A model generated the notes under the pieces. The model ran no database searches, was not told the DNA's origin, and worked only from the letters and a program-made list of their open reading frames with translations. From Micromonospora avicenniae (GTDB taxonomy: Bacteria > Actinomycetota > Actinomycetes > Mycobacteriales > Micromonosporaceae), in the NCBI RefSeq assembly GCF_900156065.1, contig NZ_FTNF01000031.1, positions 1 through 58,376 of the forward strand: 58,376 bases of DNA. Reading direction: 5' to 3'. How positions within the stretch are numbered: position 1 is the first letter of the stretch; every line of letters begins with the position of its first letter. Made by a program: the position numbers and the translations under genes. Positions 34,150 to 42,422 of this stretch are shown piece by piece.

Positions 34150-34911
34150 GTGTTTGGAATGGGACGACGTAAGTCCCAGGGGCAGCTGGCGAAGGCCGAA
34201 TTGAACCAGGGCATCAGCCATCTGGTACAGGCAGCCACGTACGCCGCGAGGGGTGCCGGCGCGACCGTCGGTCCGCGGGTGCAGGCGGCCCGGGACCAGG
34301 TCGGTCCGACGGCGGCGCTGCTGCGCGACCGGGCCGCGACCGGTTGGGACACGGCTCTCACCTCGCTCGCCCCGCTCGCCGCGGCCGCTCGTGACGGCGC
34401 CACGCAAGCGGGCTCGATGACCAGGAAGGCGAAGTCGAGGAACATGCGGATCAGCGGGAAGAAGAAGCAGCCGCGCCGTGGCGGCCGGATGATGACCGGT
34501 CTGCTGGCCGCGGGCGCGATCGCCGGGGTCGCCGGGTTGATGGCCGCGCGGCGCCGCCGGGAGCAGCAGGAGTGGGCCGAGTACGACCCGACCCGCACCC
34601 TGGAGCCGATGCGGGACGAGGTGGACACCCTCGAGGTGCAGACCCGGTCGACGCCGGGCGGCGCGAAGATGGCCGACGCGTCCACGCCGCGGACGTCCGG
34701 TATGGCCGGTGGCCCGACCGGGGCCGGCAGTTCGGCGGTGGCGGGCGGGGACAGCGCCACCACCATCCCGGCGAGCACCGGGTCGAAGATCCAGCCGACC
34801 GGCAAGGTCCCCTCGGTGGCCGAGGGTGCCACGGACGTGTCCGGCCGCCCGGCCGACGACGCCGGCAAGGCCATCAGCAAGGGCGCGGCGCGCACCAACG
34901 GGCGCCGCTGA
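34150..34911 (+). CDS. Conserved hypothetical single-pass membrane protein (YtxH-like region)
   Basis: 253 aa; GTG 34150 is seven bases after AGGAGG. The first 90 residues form helices with repeated Ala/Gly ('VQAATYAARGAGATVGPRVQAARDQVG'), resembling YtxH/ATP-synthase-b-like coils. A basic stretch (KKKQPRRGGR) leads into one membrane helix (about 117-136) closed by RRRR, and the C-terminal half is disordered and Ser/Thr/Gly-rich. Such proteins are common in Micromonosporaceae; function unknown. Confidence 0.72.
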   Translation: MFGMGRRKSQGQLAKAELNQGISHLVQAATYAARGAGATVGPRVQAARDQVGPTAALLRDRAATGWDTALTSLAPLAAAARDGATQAGSMTRKAKSRNMRISGKKKQPRRGGRMMTGLLAAGAIAGVAGLMAARRRREQQEWAEYDPTRTLEPMRDEVDTLEVQTRSTPGGAKMADASTPRTSGMAGGPTGAGSSAVAGGDSATTIPASTGSKIQPTGKVPSVAEGATDVSGRPADDAGKAISKGAARTNGRR

Positions 34912-35051
34912 CCAGCCGTTCACCGCGGACAGCGCCGGCAGGCGGGGTGATCCCGCAGCGCCGGCGCTTCCGCGCGTTCCGGGGTCGTGCCGCCGTACGC
35001 CCGGCGCTGCCACAACGTGCCGTGGGCCCACGTCCGGCGTTCAGCGTTCCG

Positions 35052-35105
35052 CAGAGCCAGCCGTTGTGGCGGAGGCGGCTCCTCAGAGCCAGCCGTTGCG
35101 GCGGA
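35052..35105. repeat. Duplicated 22-bp corA 3' end
   Basis: A 22-bp segment spanning the corA stop (35084-35105) recurs at 35052-35073 with one change (C to T), 32 bp away. It looks like a small local duplication of the last codons (NGWL plus stop). Confidence 0.7.
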
Positions 35106-36228
35106 ACCAGCGGTACAGCGTCCACGAGCAGGCCAGCATCAACGCCCAGATGACCGGGTAGCCGTACTTCCAGTCCAGCTCCGGCATGTACTTGAAGTTC
35201 ATGCCGTAGATGCCCGCGATGGCCGTCCAGACCGCGGCTATCGCCGCCCAGGCGGCGATCTTGCGCATGTCGTTGTTCTGGTCGACGGTGACCTGGGCGA
35301 GGCGCGCCTGGAGGATCGAGTTCAACAGGTCGTCGTACGAGTTCACCTGCTCGACCGTGCGGCTGAGGTGGTCCTGCACATCCCGGAAGTAGCGCCGGAT
35401 CTCCTTGGGCACCTCGCGGTTGACCTGCGAGGTCAGCGTCAGCAGCGGGCGCTGCAGCGGCACCACCGCCCGCTTGAACTCCACCAGTTCCCGCTTCATC
35501 TGGTAGATCCGCTGGATCCTTCCGCTGCCGTTCCGGTCGAAGACCTGGGCCTCCAGGATGTCGAGGTCGTCCTCGATCTTGTCGGCGACCTCCAGGTACA
35601 GGTCGACCACCCGGTCCGTGACCGCGTACGCGACCGCCCACGGTCCGTGCAGCAGCAACTCCTGCTTGCTCTCCAGGTCGGCCCGGATCGGGGAGAGCCG
35701 GCCGGCGTCGCCGTGCCGGACGCTGACCACGAAGTTCGGGCCGATGAAGAGCATCACCTGCCCGGTCTCCACGACCTCTGACTGCTCGGTCAGTTCGGTG
35801 TGCTCGCAGTAGCGGGCGGTACGCAGCACCAGGAAGCTGACGTCGCCGAACTGCTCCAGCTTCGGGCGCTGCGCGGCCTTCACCGCGTCCTCGACGGCGA
35901 GTTCGTGCAGCCCGTACGTGGCCGCGATGGCGCTCATCTGCTCCAGCTCCGGCTGGTGCAGCCCGAGCCAGACGAAGCCCTGCTCCCGCCGGGCGGCGGC
36001 CAGGGCGTCGGCGTAGTTCCAATCACCCGGCTGCCGCTTCCCGTCGACGTAGAGCGCGCAGTCGACGATCGCGTCGTGCCCCGACTCGGCATGCTCCGGG
36101 GCGCGCTGAGCGCCATCGGTGCTGAGGATGCGGGTCATCGCCCTTACCGGAGCCGCCCAGCTTCGCGGCACCGGCAACCGGCCGCCGTTCTGCGGGGTCG
36201 CCCGGCCCCGCTGGTCCCGACCTGCCAT
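35083..36228 (-). CDS. corA: CorA-family magnesium/cobalt transporter
   Basis: 381 aa. ATG 36228 has GGAGGGGG at a good distance; ATG 36138 is an in-frame alternative with a weaker site. The N-terminal alpha/beta funnel ('FVWLGLHQPELEQMSAIA', 'LHELAVEDAVKAAQRPKLE') is followed by the long stalk helix and two membrane helices. The GMN selectivity motif is at 342-344 and the C-terminus is basic (RWFRRNGWL), both hallmarks. It is a homopentameric Mg2+/Co2+ channel in the cell membrane. No Mg-sensing leader was recognised upstream. Confidence 0.93.
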   Translation of the reverse strand: MAGRDQRGRATPQNGGRLPVPRSWAAPVRAMTRILSTDGAQRAPEHAESGHDAIVDCALYVDGKRQPGDWNYADALAAARREQGFVWLGLHQPELEQMSAIAATYGLHELAVEDAVKAAQRPKLEQFGDVSFLVLRTARYCEHTELTEQSEVVETGQVMLFIGPNFVVSVRHGDAGRLSPIRADLESKQELLLHGPWAVAYAVTDRVVDLYLEVADKIEDDLDILEAQVFDRNGSGRIQRIYQMKRELVEFKRAVVPLQRPLLTLTSQVNREVPKEIRRYFRDVQDHLSRTVEQVNSYDDLLNSILQARLAQVTVDQNNDMRKIAAWAAIAAVWTAIAGIYGMNFKYMPELDWKYGYPVIWALMLACSWTLYRWFRRNGWL

Positions 36229-36682
36229 CGCACACCCCCTCCCCACGGTGAGCCGCGCTCGTCGCACCGGCTCCGCCAACCGCACAGCACCCTGGGACTG
36301 CCGGAAGACCGGGGCAGCCGCCGCACGCTTTCCCGACAGTCTCGCGGAGCCGGATTGCAGGGTACGCCGGACCGGACCATCACTGCCTGTGACGAAGGTG
36401 TCGGGGGTGGCGCCGGGCGGGCCGGGTCGCATCAGGGGGGTGAGGGGACGACACGGCCCACCCGGCGCCCTGTGGGGGCGAGGGGTTCTGCTGGTCGCGT
36501 CACTCGTCACGCATGGAAGCTGGTCGAGCACCCCTGGCGCCGGCTCGGCCGAGTGCCGGGCTCGGGGACGACCGATCGCTACCCGTCGTGAATGACGCTC
36601 GCAGCATTGTGGGCCGTCGGCCGCCCGGGCGGGAGCCCTGAGACGGCCGACATCAGCCTTCTGTCGGAAATCCGACAGAAAC
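36229..36682. other. 454-bp intergenic region
   Basis: Apart from the hairpin directly after the aminotransferase stop (36659-36680) I see no gene, RNA or clear promoter. The open frames here lack ribosome sites and are extensions or shadows of neighbouring frames. Confidence 0.5.
36659..36680 (-). terminator. Hairpin after aminotransferase gene
   Basis: TTCTGTCGG-AAAT-CCGACAGAA, a perfect 9-bp stem with 4-nt loop, 2 bp past the stop codon of the minus-strand gene. Confidence 0.65.
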
Positions 36683-37777
36683 TCACCCACGCACCGCTTT
36701 CACCGCTTCGGCGAGTCGGCGTACACCCTCATCGATCTTGTCGGCGGTGACCGCCGAGTACGCCAACCGCAGCGCGTGCCGGCCGCCGTCGATGACGAAG
36801 TCACTGCCCTTGACCACCGCCACACCACGCTCGGCGGCAGCGGGGGCGACCCGTTCGGCCAGCACGTCCTCCGGGAGTTCCACCCAGAGGAAGTAGCCGC
36901 CGTCCGGCTCCACGAACCGAGCCTCCGGAAGGTGGCGGCGCAGCGACTCGGCGAGCACCCGGGCCCGCTCGCCCAGCGCCACCCGCACGGTCTCGATCGA
37001 ACGGTCGATGTCGCCGGAGACGCAGAACTGGTGCACGATCGCCTCGGAGACCATGCCGGGCGAGATGTAGAGACTGGTCGCCTTCTTCGCGATGTCCGCG
37101 ATCAGGTCCGTCGCGCCGACCAGGTAGCCGACCCGGACGCCGGGGCAGACCGTCTTGGTGAAGCTGGAGGCGTGCACCACCACGTTGCGGGTGTCCAGCG
37201 AGAGCATCGACGGCAGCGCCTCGCCCCGGAACCGGATGTCCGCGTACGGGTCGTCCTCGAAGATCGTGAAGCCGTACTCGGCCGCCAGGTCCAGCAGCTC
37301 ACGCCGCTTCTCCAGGGAGAGCGTCACGCCCGCCGGGTTCTGGTAGTTCGGGATGACGTGCGCCAGCCGGGGGCGGACCCCGGACTCCAGCAGCTTGCGC
37401 AGCTCGGCCGTGTCCAGGCCGTCCGGCTGGATGGTGACACCGTGCAGTTCGCCGCCCATCTGCTTCAGGTTGAGCAGCGTCCGGTCGTACGTGGGCCGCT
37501 CGACCACCACCGCGTCGCCGGGGCGTACCAGGTGGTTGAAGAGGAACGCGTCGGCCTGCAGCGAGCCGTTGGTGATCAGCACCTGCTCCGGCGCCACCCT
37601 GTGCTTTTCGGCGATCCACCTGCGCAGGGGCGGGTAACCGACTGAGGTGCCGTACGCCGTGACCCCCGCAGGGTCGGCGTCGAACGCGCGGACGGCGGCG
37701 GCCTTGAGCCCCTCGACATCGACGATGTCCAGCGAGGGAGCTCCGCGGGCGAAGGAGATCAGCTGCTCGGCGGTCAT
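36683..37777 (-). CDS. PLP-dependent aminotransferase, class I/II (2-aminoadipate/MocR-type catalytic domain)
   Basis: 364 aa from ATG 37777. Fold-type I signatures: 'YGTSVGYPPLRRWIAEKH', 'ITNGSLQADAFL', 'PNYQNPAGVTLS', the Asp pocket 'FEDDPYADIRF' and PLP-Lys K208 in 'ASSFTKTVCPGVRVGY'. It resembles LysN-like 2-aminoadipate or aromatic aminotransferases and the catalytic half of MocR regulators; no GntR HTH is fused here. The exact amino acid is not decided by sequence. Confidence 0.9.
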   Translation of the reverse strand: MTAEQLISFARGAPSLDIVDVEGLKAAAVRAFDADPAGVTAYGTSVGYPPLRRWIAEKHRVAPEQVLITNGSLQADAFLFNHLVRPGDAVVVERPTYDRTLLNLKQMGGELHGVTIQPDGLDTAELRKLLESGVRPRLAHVIPNYQNPAGVTLSLEKRRELLDLAAEYGFTIFEDDPYADIRFRGEALPSMLSLDTRNVVVHASSFTKTVCPGVRVGYLVGATDLIADIAKKATSLYISPGMVSEAIVHQFCVSGDIDRSIETVRVALGERARVLAESLRRHLPEARFVEPDGGYFLWVELPEDVLAERVAPAAAERGVAVVKGSDFVIDGGRHALRLAYSAVTADKIDEGVRRLAEAVKAVRG

Positions 37778-37960
37778 GGCTGTTGAGCGTACGGGCGGCC
37801 ACCTCGGGTACGCCGACGGCACGGCGATGTCCGCATCCTGAGCCACCGGGTCGGGTGACCTGGGCCGGACGCGCGGGGCGGCAAGTCGGGCCGGAAGGGC
37901 GAGCGGGTCGTGCTGCACCTGACGAATCCGGCGTTCCACCCGCATCGATCCGCCGGCCGG

Positions 37961-38353
37961 TCAGCCCGTCGACACCATCCGGCCGGCCGCCCAGACCCGC
38001 ATGATGTCCCGCACCGAGATCACCCCGGCCACCTCGCGGCCGTCGAGCACCACCAGGTGCCGGAACCCGCCCCGGGCCATGGCCACGGCCGCTTCCTCCA
38101 GCGTCCAGTCCGGCACCGCGTAGACCACGTCCCAGGTCAGGTGGGCGCCGGTGCGCTCGACGTCGCAGTCGAGGCCGGCGCCGATGGCGTTGAGCACATC
38201 GCGTTCGGTCATGATCCCGACGCCCTCGGACTCCGGGTCGATCACCACCGCCGAACCGACCCCGCGGGCCGACATCATCTGGGCCGCCTGCCGGAGCGTG
38301 TGCTCCGGGCCGACCACCAGGACCTGGCTGGACATCGCTTCCCGTACCTGCAT
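37961..38353 (-). CDS. Two-CBS-domain protein
   Basis: 130 aa, ATG 38353 after AGGGGTG. Two CBS motifs: 'LRQAAQMMSARGVGSAVVID...GIMTERDVL' and 'LEEAAVAMARGGFRHLVVLDGREVAGVISVRDIM'. Standalone CBS pairs bind adenine nucleotides and act as energy or redox sensors; the partner is not visible. Confidence 0.9.
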   Translation of the reverse strand: MQVREAMSSQVLVVGPEHTLRQAAQMMSARGVGSAVVIDPESEGVGIMTERDVLNAIGAGLDCDVERTGAHLTWDVVYAVPDWTLEEAAVAMARGGFRHLVVLDGREVAGVISVRDIMRVWAAGRMVSTG

Positions 38354-38468
38354 CACACATCACCCCTGTGGGACGGTGGCCTCCGGTACGGACATAGTGG
38401 GCGGCCGATGTTTCCGGAACAAGACCTCGGCGTCGCCGACATGTCGATCGGCTCGCTACTGTCGGGGC

Positions 38469-38918
38469 GTGTCCACCGAGCCTCTGCGCTGCGCCGGCGC
38501 CCTCATCGTCGACGACGACGACCGGCTTTTCTTCCAGCGCCGATCCCCGCACCGACGCCTGTTTCCCAACTGCTGGGACGTGGTCGGCGGCCACCTGGAG
38601 TCCGGCGAGGATGTCGAGGCGGCGCTGCGCCGCGAGGTGACCGAGGAGACGGGCTGGACCGTCTCGCACCTGCTCGGCCCGGTCGGCGAGTACCGCTACG
38701 TCGGCGACGACGGCCTGGCCCGGATCGAGTACAACTGGCTGGTCCGGGTCGAGGGAGACCTCACCCGACCACGGCTGGAGGTCGGCAAGCACACCGAGTT
38801 CCGGTGGCTCGCCGAGGAGGACGTGGCCCTGTTGGACGAACACCGGGACGTCAACGACGGCCTGATCCGCCGGATCGCGGAGGAAGCCTTCGCCGCCCTG
38901 CGTGCCATGGATCGGTGA
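38469..38918 (+). CDS. NUDIX hydrolase
   Basis: 149 aa from GTG 38469. A full Nudix box spans residues 41-63 (G41-x5-E47-x7-R55-E56-x2-E59-E60-x-G62), preceded by 'RRSPHRRLFPNCWDVVGG', typical of isopentenyl-diphosphate isomerase-like or mutT-like enzymes in actinobacteria. Substrate unknown. The stop overlaps the next start as GTGA, so the two genes are coupled. Confidence 0.88.
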   Translation: MSTEPLRCAGALIVDDDDRLFFQRRSPHRRLFPNCWDVVGGHLESGEDVEAALRREVTEETGWTVSHLLGPVGEYRYVGDDGLARIEYNWLVRVEGDLTRPRLEVGKHTEFRWLAEEDVALLDEHRDVNDGLIRRIAEEAFAALRAMDR

Positions 38919-39682
38919 GCCACGCCGTCGAGCTGGCGCCGCACCGGTACGCCGGGCTGGTCGCCCCGGCGGTCGACCGGACCTTCCTGGCCGGCATGAG
39001 GACCGGCCAGGAAGGCGGCACCGAGCTGAGCCGGCGATACGGCGGACCGGCGGCGACCGGCTTCCTGGTGGAGTTCCGCACCCGGTTGGGCGAGCCCGGC
39101 GGCACGATCGACGAGCCCGGGTTCGCCGCGGTCACCCGGTACCGGGACGCGGCCGAGTGCCGACGGGCGTTGGACAAGCAGGTCGCGTACGGGATGCTGC
39201 ACCGCCGCCCGGACGGTGGGCTGGCCGCCACGGAGCGCGGGCTGGCGTTCCTCGCCGAACTCTGGCGGCTGCACGCCGAGGTGACCGCCGAACTGTGGGC
39301 CGGCCACGAGGAACGGGTGGTCCGGCTGGTCGAAGCGTTCGGCCGGCTGCTGGCGTACGCGCTGGTGCTCGCCGCCGAACAACCCGACTCGGCGGGCGCC
39401 GCGTTCGCCGCGATCGCCCCGCCGTACGAGCCGGACGGCACCCCGCCCGGCGTGCTGCTGCTCAACCGGCTCGACACGCTCCGCCACCACCGGGCCGACG
39501 CGCACGCCGCCGCCTGGGCCGTCGCCGGGCACACCGCGCTCAGCGTGACCGCCCTGCCGCCCGGCCCCGAGCGGCTGGCGATCGAGCAGGAGACAAACCG
39601 CCGGGCCGCCGGCCCGTACGAGGCGCTGACCGCCGACGAACGGTTGAGCGTGCTCGCCGACCTGGCCGCGCTCCCCGGCTGA
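38915..39682 (+). CDS. Conserved hypothetical actinobacterial protein, 255 aa
   Basis: GTG 38915 overlaps the Nudix stop codon. The product starts 'MSHAVELAPHRYAGLVAPAVDRTFLAG' and has a middle winged-helix-like segment ('KQVAYGMLHRRPDGGLAATERGLAFL', as in MarR-type wings) plus a helical C-terminal half with 'NRLDTLRHHRADAHAAAW'. This layout is like the SCO6745-type family, for which I know no function. Coupling to the Nudix enzyme suggests a shared role. Confidence 0.72.
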   Translation: MSHAVELAPHRYAGLVAPAVDRTFLAGMRTGQEGGTELSRRYGGPAATGFLVEFRTRLGEPGGTIDEPGFAAVTRYRDAAECRRALDKQVAYGMLHRRPDGGLAATERGLAFLAELWRLHAEVTAELWAGHEERVVRLVEAFGRLLAYALVLAAEQPDSAGAAFAAIAPPYEPDGTPPGVLLLNRLDTLRHHRADAHAAAWAVAGHTALSVTALPPGPERLAIEQETNRRAAGPYEALTADERLSVLADLAALPG

Positions 39683-39813
39683 GAGATCGTCGGAAAAGCC
39701 GGGGTCGAGCGACAGTCGCTGAACATCGGGTGAAGCCCGGTTGACGGGAGGCGGCGCCGGGTCCGGCGCTATCCTCCACCGGTGACCGGAGTCGTACGAG
39801 GGGGGAAGCCGGC

Positions 39814-40545
39814 ATGATCGGGATGGTGCTCGCGGCCGGGGCGGGGCGTCGGCTGCGCCCGTACACCGACACACTGCCCAAGGCGCTCGTGCCGGTCGAC
39901 GGCGAGGTCACCATCCTCGACGTCGCGCTGGGAAACCTCGCCGAGGTGGGGCTCACCGACATCGTGATCGTGGTCGGCTACGCGGCCGACGCGGTCCGGG
40001 AGCGGCAGGCCGACCTCGAGAAGAAGTACGGCGTGAACCTCACCCTCGTGCACAACGACAAGGCCGAGGAGTGGAACAACGCCTACTCGCTCTGGCTGGC
40101 CCGCGAGTACTTCAGCCAGGGCGTACTGCTCGTCAACGGTGACACCGTGCACCCGGTGAGCGTGGAGAAGACCCTGCTCGCCGAGCGCGGCCCGGGCATC
40201 CTGCTCGCGGTGGACACGCTCAAGCCGCTGGCCGAGGAGGAGATGAAGACCACCTTCGACGCCGCCGGCCAGCTCACCCGGATCACCAAGCTGATGGACC
40301 CGGGCGAGGCGTACGGGGAGTACATCGGCGCGACGCTCATCGAGCCGCAGGTGGCCGACGCCCTCGCCGACGCGCTGAAGGCGACCTGGCGGCGCGATCC
40401 GAACCTCTACTACGAGGACGGCTACCAGGAGTTCGCCGACCGGGGCGGCGAGGTCCGGGCGGCGCCCATCGGGAACGTCTCCTGGGTCGAGGTCGACAAC
40501 CACGCCGACCTGGCCCGCGCCCGGGAGATCGCGTGCCACTACTAG
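39814..40545 (+). CDS. Sugar/alcohol-phosphate nucleotidyltransferase (phosphocholine- or inositol-phosphate cytidylyltransferase-like)
   Basis: 243 aa, ATG 39814. The nucleotidyltransferase signature is 'MVLAAGAGRRLRPYTDTLPKALVPVDG' in the first 30 residues, followed by 'VIVVGYAADAV', 'LVHNDKAEEWNNAYSLWLA' and 'LLVNGDTVHP' (metal Asp). The N-N-A/x-Y-S-L-W segment is typical of LicC-like cytidylyltransferases that make CDP-choline or CDP-inositol. It overlaps the next gene by 13 bp. With the CDP-alcohol transferase two genes on, CTP as donor is the likely nucleotide (inference). Confidence 0.85.
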   Translation: MIGMVLAAGAGRRLRPYTDTLPKALVPVDGEVTILDVALGNLAEVGLTDIVIVVGYAADAVRERQADLEKKYGVNLTLVHNDKAEEWNNAYSLWLAREYFSQGVLLVNGDTVHPVSVEKTLLAERGPGILLAVDTLKPLAEEEMKTTFDAAGQLTRITKLMDPGEAYGEYIGATLIEPQVADALADALKATWRRDPNLYYEDGYQEFADRGGEVRAAPIGNVSWVEVDNHADLARAREIACHY

Positions 40546-41600
40546 CCCGGTCGGTACTGACTCCGCTCCACATCGACGTACGACGGGGGGCGGTGGCCGA
40601 CCTGGCCACGATCCTGGCCGACGGGCGGATCTCCGCCGGCGGCGACGTGGCGGTCGTGGTCGGCCCCGGCCAGGGCGAGCGGATCGCCGAGCTGATCCGG
40701 CCCACGCTCGGGTCGGCCGACGTGTTCACGGTGGCGGGCGGCACCCTGCAGGCGGCCGACGACCTGGAGGGCAAGCTCCGCGCCCGGTCGTACGACGCGG
40801 TGGTCGGCATCGGCGGTGGCAAGACCATCGACGTGGCCAAGTACTCGGCGACCCGGCGAGGTCTGCCGATGGTCTCGGTCGCCACCAGCCTCGCCAACGA
40901 CGGAATCGCCTCCCCGGTGGCGAGCTTGATCACCGACGGGCTCAAGGGCTCCTACGGGGTGCACATCCCGATCGCGGTCATCGTCGACCTGGACTTCGTG
41001 GAGAGCGGTCCGGAGCGGCACAATCGCGCCGGAATCGGCGACGTGGTCAGCAACATCAGCGCCCTCGCCGACTGGGAGTTGGCGCGAGTGGTGCGCGGTG
41101 AGCCGGTCGACGGTCTGGCCGCCTCACTGGCCCGGGCCGGTGCCGAAGCATTGATCAACCATCCGGGCGACATGGGGGACGACGCCTTCGTCACAGTCCT
41201 CGCGGAGGCGCTGATCTCCAGCGGCCTGGCGATGGCCATCTGCGGGACCAGCCGCCCGTCCAGCGGCGGCTGTCACGAGATCATGCACGCGGTCGACGCG
41301 CTCTTCCCGGGGACCGCCTCGCACGGCGAGTTGGCCGGGCTCGGCGCCCTCTTCTGCACCTGGTTGCGGGGGGACACGTACCGCTTCGGCCAGATGGTGT
41401 CCTGCCTGGCCCGGCACAAGCTGCCGGTCACCCCCGCGGACGTGGGGCTGACCGACGAGCAGTTCGTCGACGCGGTGATCTTCGCGCCACGTACCCGGCC
41501 AGACCGATACACCATCCTCGAACATCTGGCGCTGTCGCCTTCCGACGTCCGGGCGCGGCTGGCAGACTACGCCGGTGCAATCCACGACCGCCTTGGCTGA
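40533..41600 (+). CDS. sn-Glycerol-1-phosphate dehydrogenase-like protein (AraM/EgsA family)
   Basis: 355 aa from GTG 40533, overlapping the upstream stop. NAD-binding 'GIGGGKTIDVAKYSA' lies at 92-106 and 'SLANDGIASPVAS' at 119-131, as in archaeal G1P dehydrogenase and Bacillus AraM. Metal ligands appear to be D170, H248 and H264; the 16-residue His spacing matches the archaeal enzyme. It would reduce dihydroxyacetone phosphate to sn-glycerol-1-phosphate, the archaeal-type stereoisomer. It overlaps both neighbours, so it is one operon with the cytidylyltransferase and the CDP-alcohol transferase. Confidence 0.85.
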   Translation: MPLLARSVLTPLHIDVRRGAVADLATILADGRISAGGDVAVVVGPGQGERIAELIRPTLGSADVFTVAGGTLQAADDLEGKLRARSYDAVVGIGGGKTIDVAKYSATRRGLPMVSVATSLANDGIASPVASLITDGLKGSYGVHIPIAVIVDLDFVESGPERHNRAGIGDVVSNISALADWELARVVRGEPVDGLAASLARAGAEALINHPGDMGDDAFVTVLAEALISSGLAMAICGTSRPSSGGCHEIMHAVDALFPGTASHGELAGLGALFCTWLRGDTYRFGQMVSCLARHKLPVTPADVGLTDEQFVDAVIFAPRTRPDRYTILEHLALSPSDVRARLADYAGAIHDRLG

Positions 41601-42300
41601 GCCGTTTCGTCCCACCGTCGCCGATTTCCACCGGACAAACCGGGGCGGTGGCCTGTTCAGTGAGTCGATCAGCCAGTGGCTGGGGGCCGCCTTCGCGGTC
41701 GCCGCGCACCGGCTGGGTCTGCGCCCGACGGCGCTGACCATCACGAACCTGGTGCTGGGGCTGGCCACCTCGATCACCGTGGTCGCACTCGCCGACCGGG
41801 TGGCCGCCGGCGAGGTTCCGGCCTGGGTCGTGGGGCTGCTCGCGCTGGTCGGCTGGCAGGTCGCGTACTCCCTGGACTGCGCGGACGGCCAGCTCGCGCG
41901 GGTGACCGGGACGGGCAATCCGGCGGGTGCCCGGGTCGACGTGCTCGCCGACGTGGCCGCCCAGATCGCCCTGGTCGCGGCGCTCTCCGCGACCGCCGTG
42001 GCGCAGCACCCGTCGACCCCGATCTGGCTGGTCGCGACGTTCGCCGGCACGTGGATGGTCAACCTGGTCACGTCGGTGATGCAGGCCGGCCCGAACGCGG
42101 CGAGCATGGTCACCTCGACCTCGCTGCCCGTACGCCTCGTGAAGCTGGTCCGCGACTACGGCGCGGTGATCTTCGTGGCCGCGCTGGTGCTGCTCCTCGC
42201 CCCCGCCCTGACGCTCTGGGTGATGGTGGCCTTCACGGTCGTCAACGGCGGCTTCCTACTGGCCAGCATCGCCTTCTCCGCCCGCGCCTCCTACCGCTGA
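41575..42300 (+). CDS. CDP-alcohol phosphatidyltransferase family membrane enzyme
   Basis: 241 aa from GTG 41575, overlapping the previous gene by 26 bp. The family motif is complete: D101-x2-D104-G-x2-A108-R109-x8-G118-x3-D122-x3-D126. Five to six membrane helices. These enzymes swap the CMP of a CDP-alcohol for a hydroxyl acceptor, making a phosphodiester. In this operon the CDP-alcohol would come from the first gene and glycerol-1-phosphate from the second (inference). An 18-bp terminator stem follows. Confidence 0.9.
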   Translation: MQSTTALAEPFRPTVADFHRTNRGGGLFSESISQWLGAAFAVAAHRLGLRPTALTITNLVLGLATSITVVALADRVAAGEVPAWVVGLLALVGWQVAYSLDCADGQLARVTGTGNPAGARVDVLADVAAQIALVAALSATAVAQHPSTPIWLVATFAGTWMVNLVTSVMQAGPNAASMVTSTSLPVRLVKLVRDYGAVIFVAALVLLLAPALTLWVMVAFTVVNGGFLLASIAFSARASYR

Positions 42301-42337
42301 CCCACCCCCCCCACCCTCCGCCCCGCGTGGGCGCACT

Positions 42338-42387
42338 TTCACGGAAAGAGTGGCTTCCGGAGCCCGGATAGCCACTCTTTCCGTGAA
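42338..42387. terminator. Long hairpin between convergent operons
   Basis: A perfect 18-bp stem (42338-42355 with 42370-42387) around a 14-nt loop that can pair further. It lies 37 bp after the CDP-alcohol transferase stop and 36 bp beyond the GT4 stop, so it can serve both. Confidence 0.85.
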
Positions 42388-42422
42388 CGAGTGGGTTCAC
42401 GCTCGGCGTGAGGGGCAGCCGG

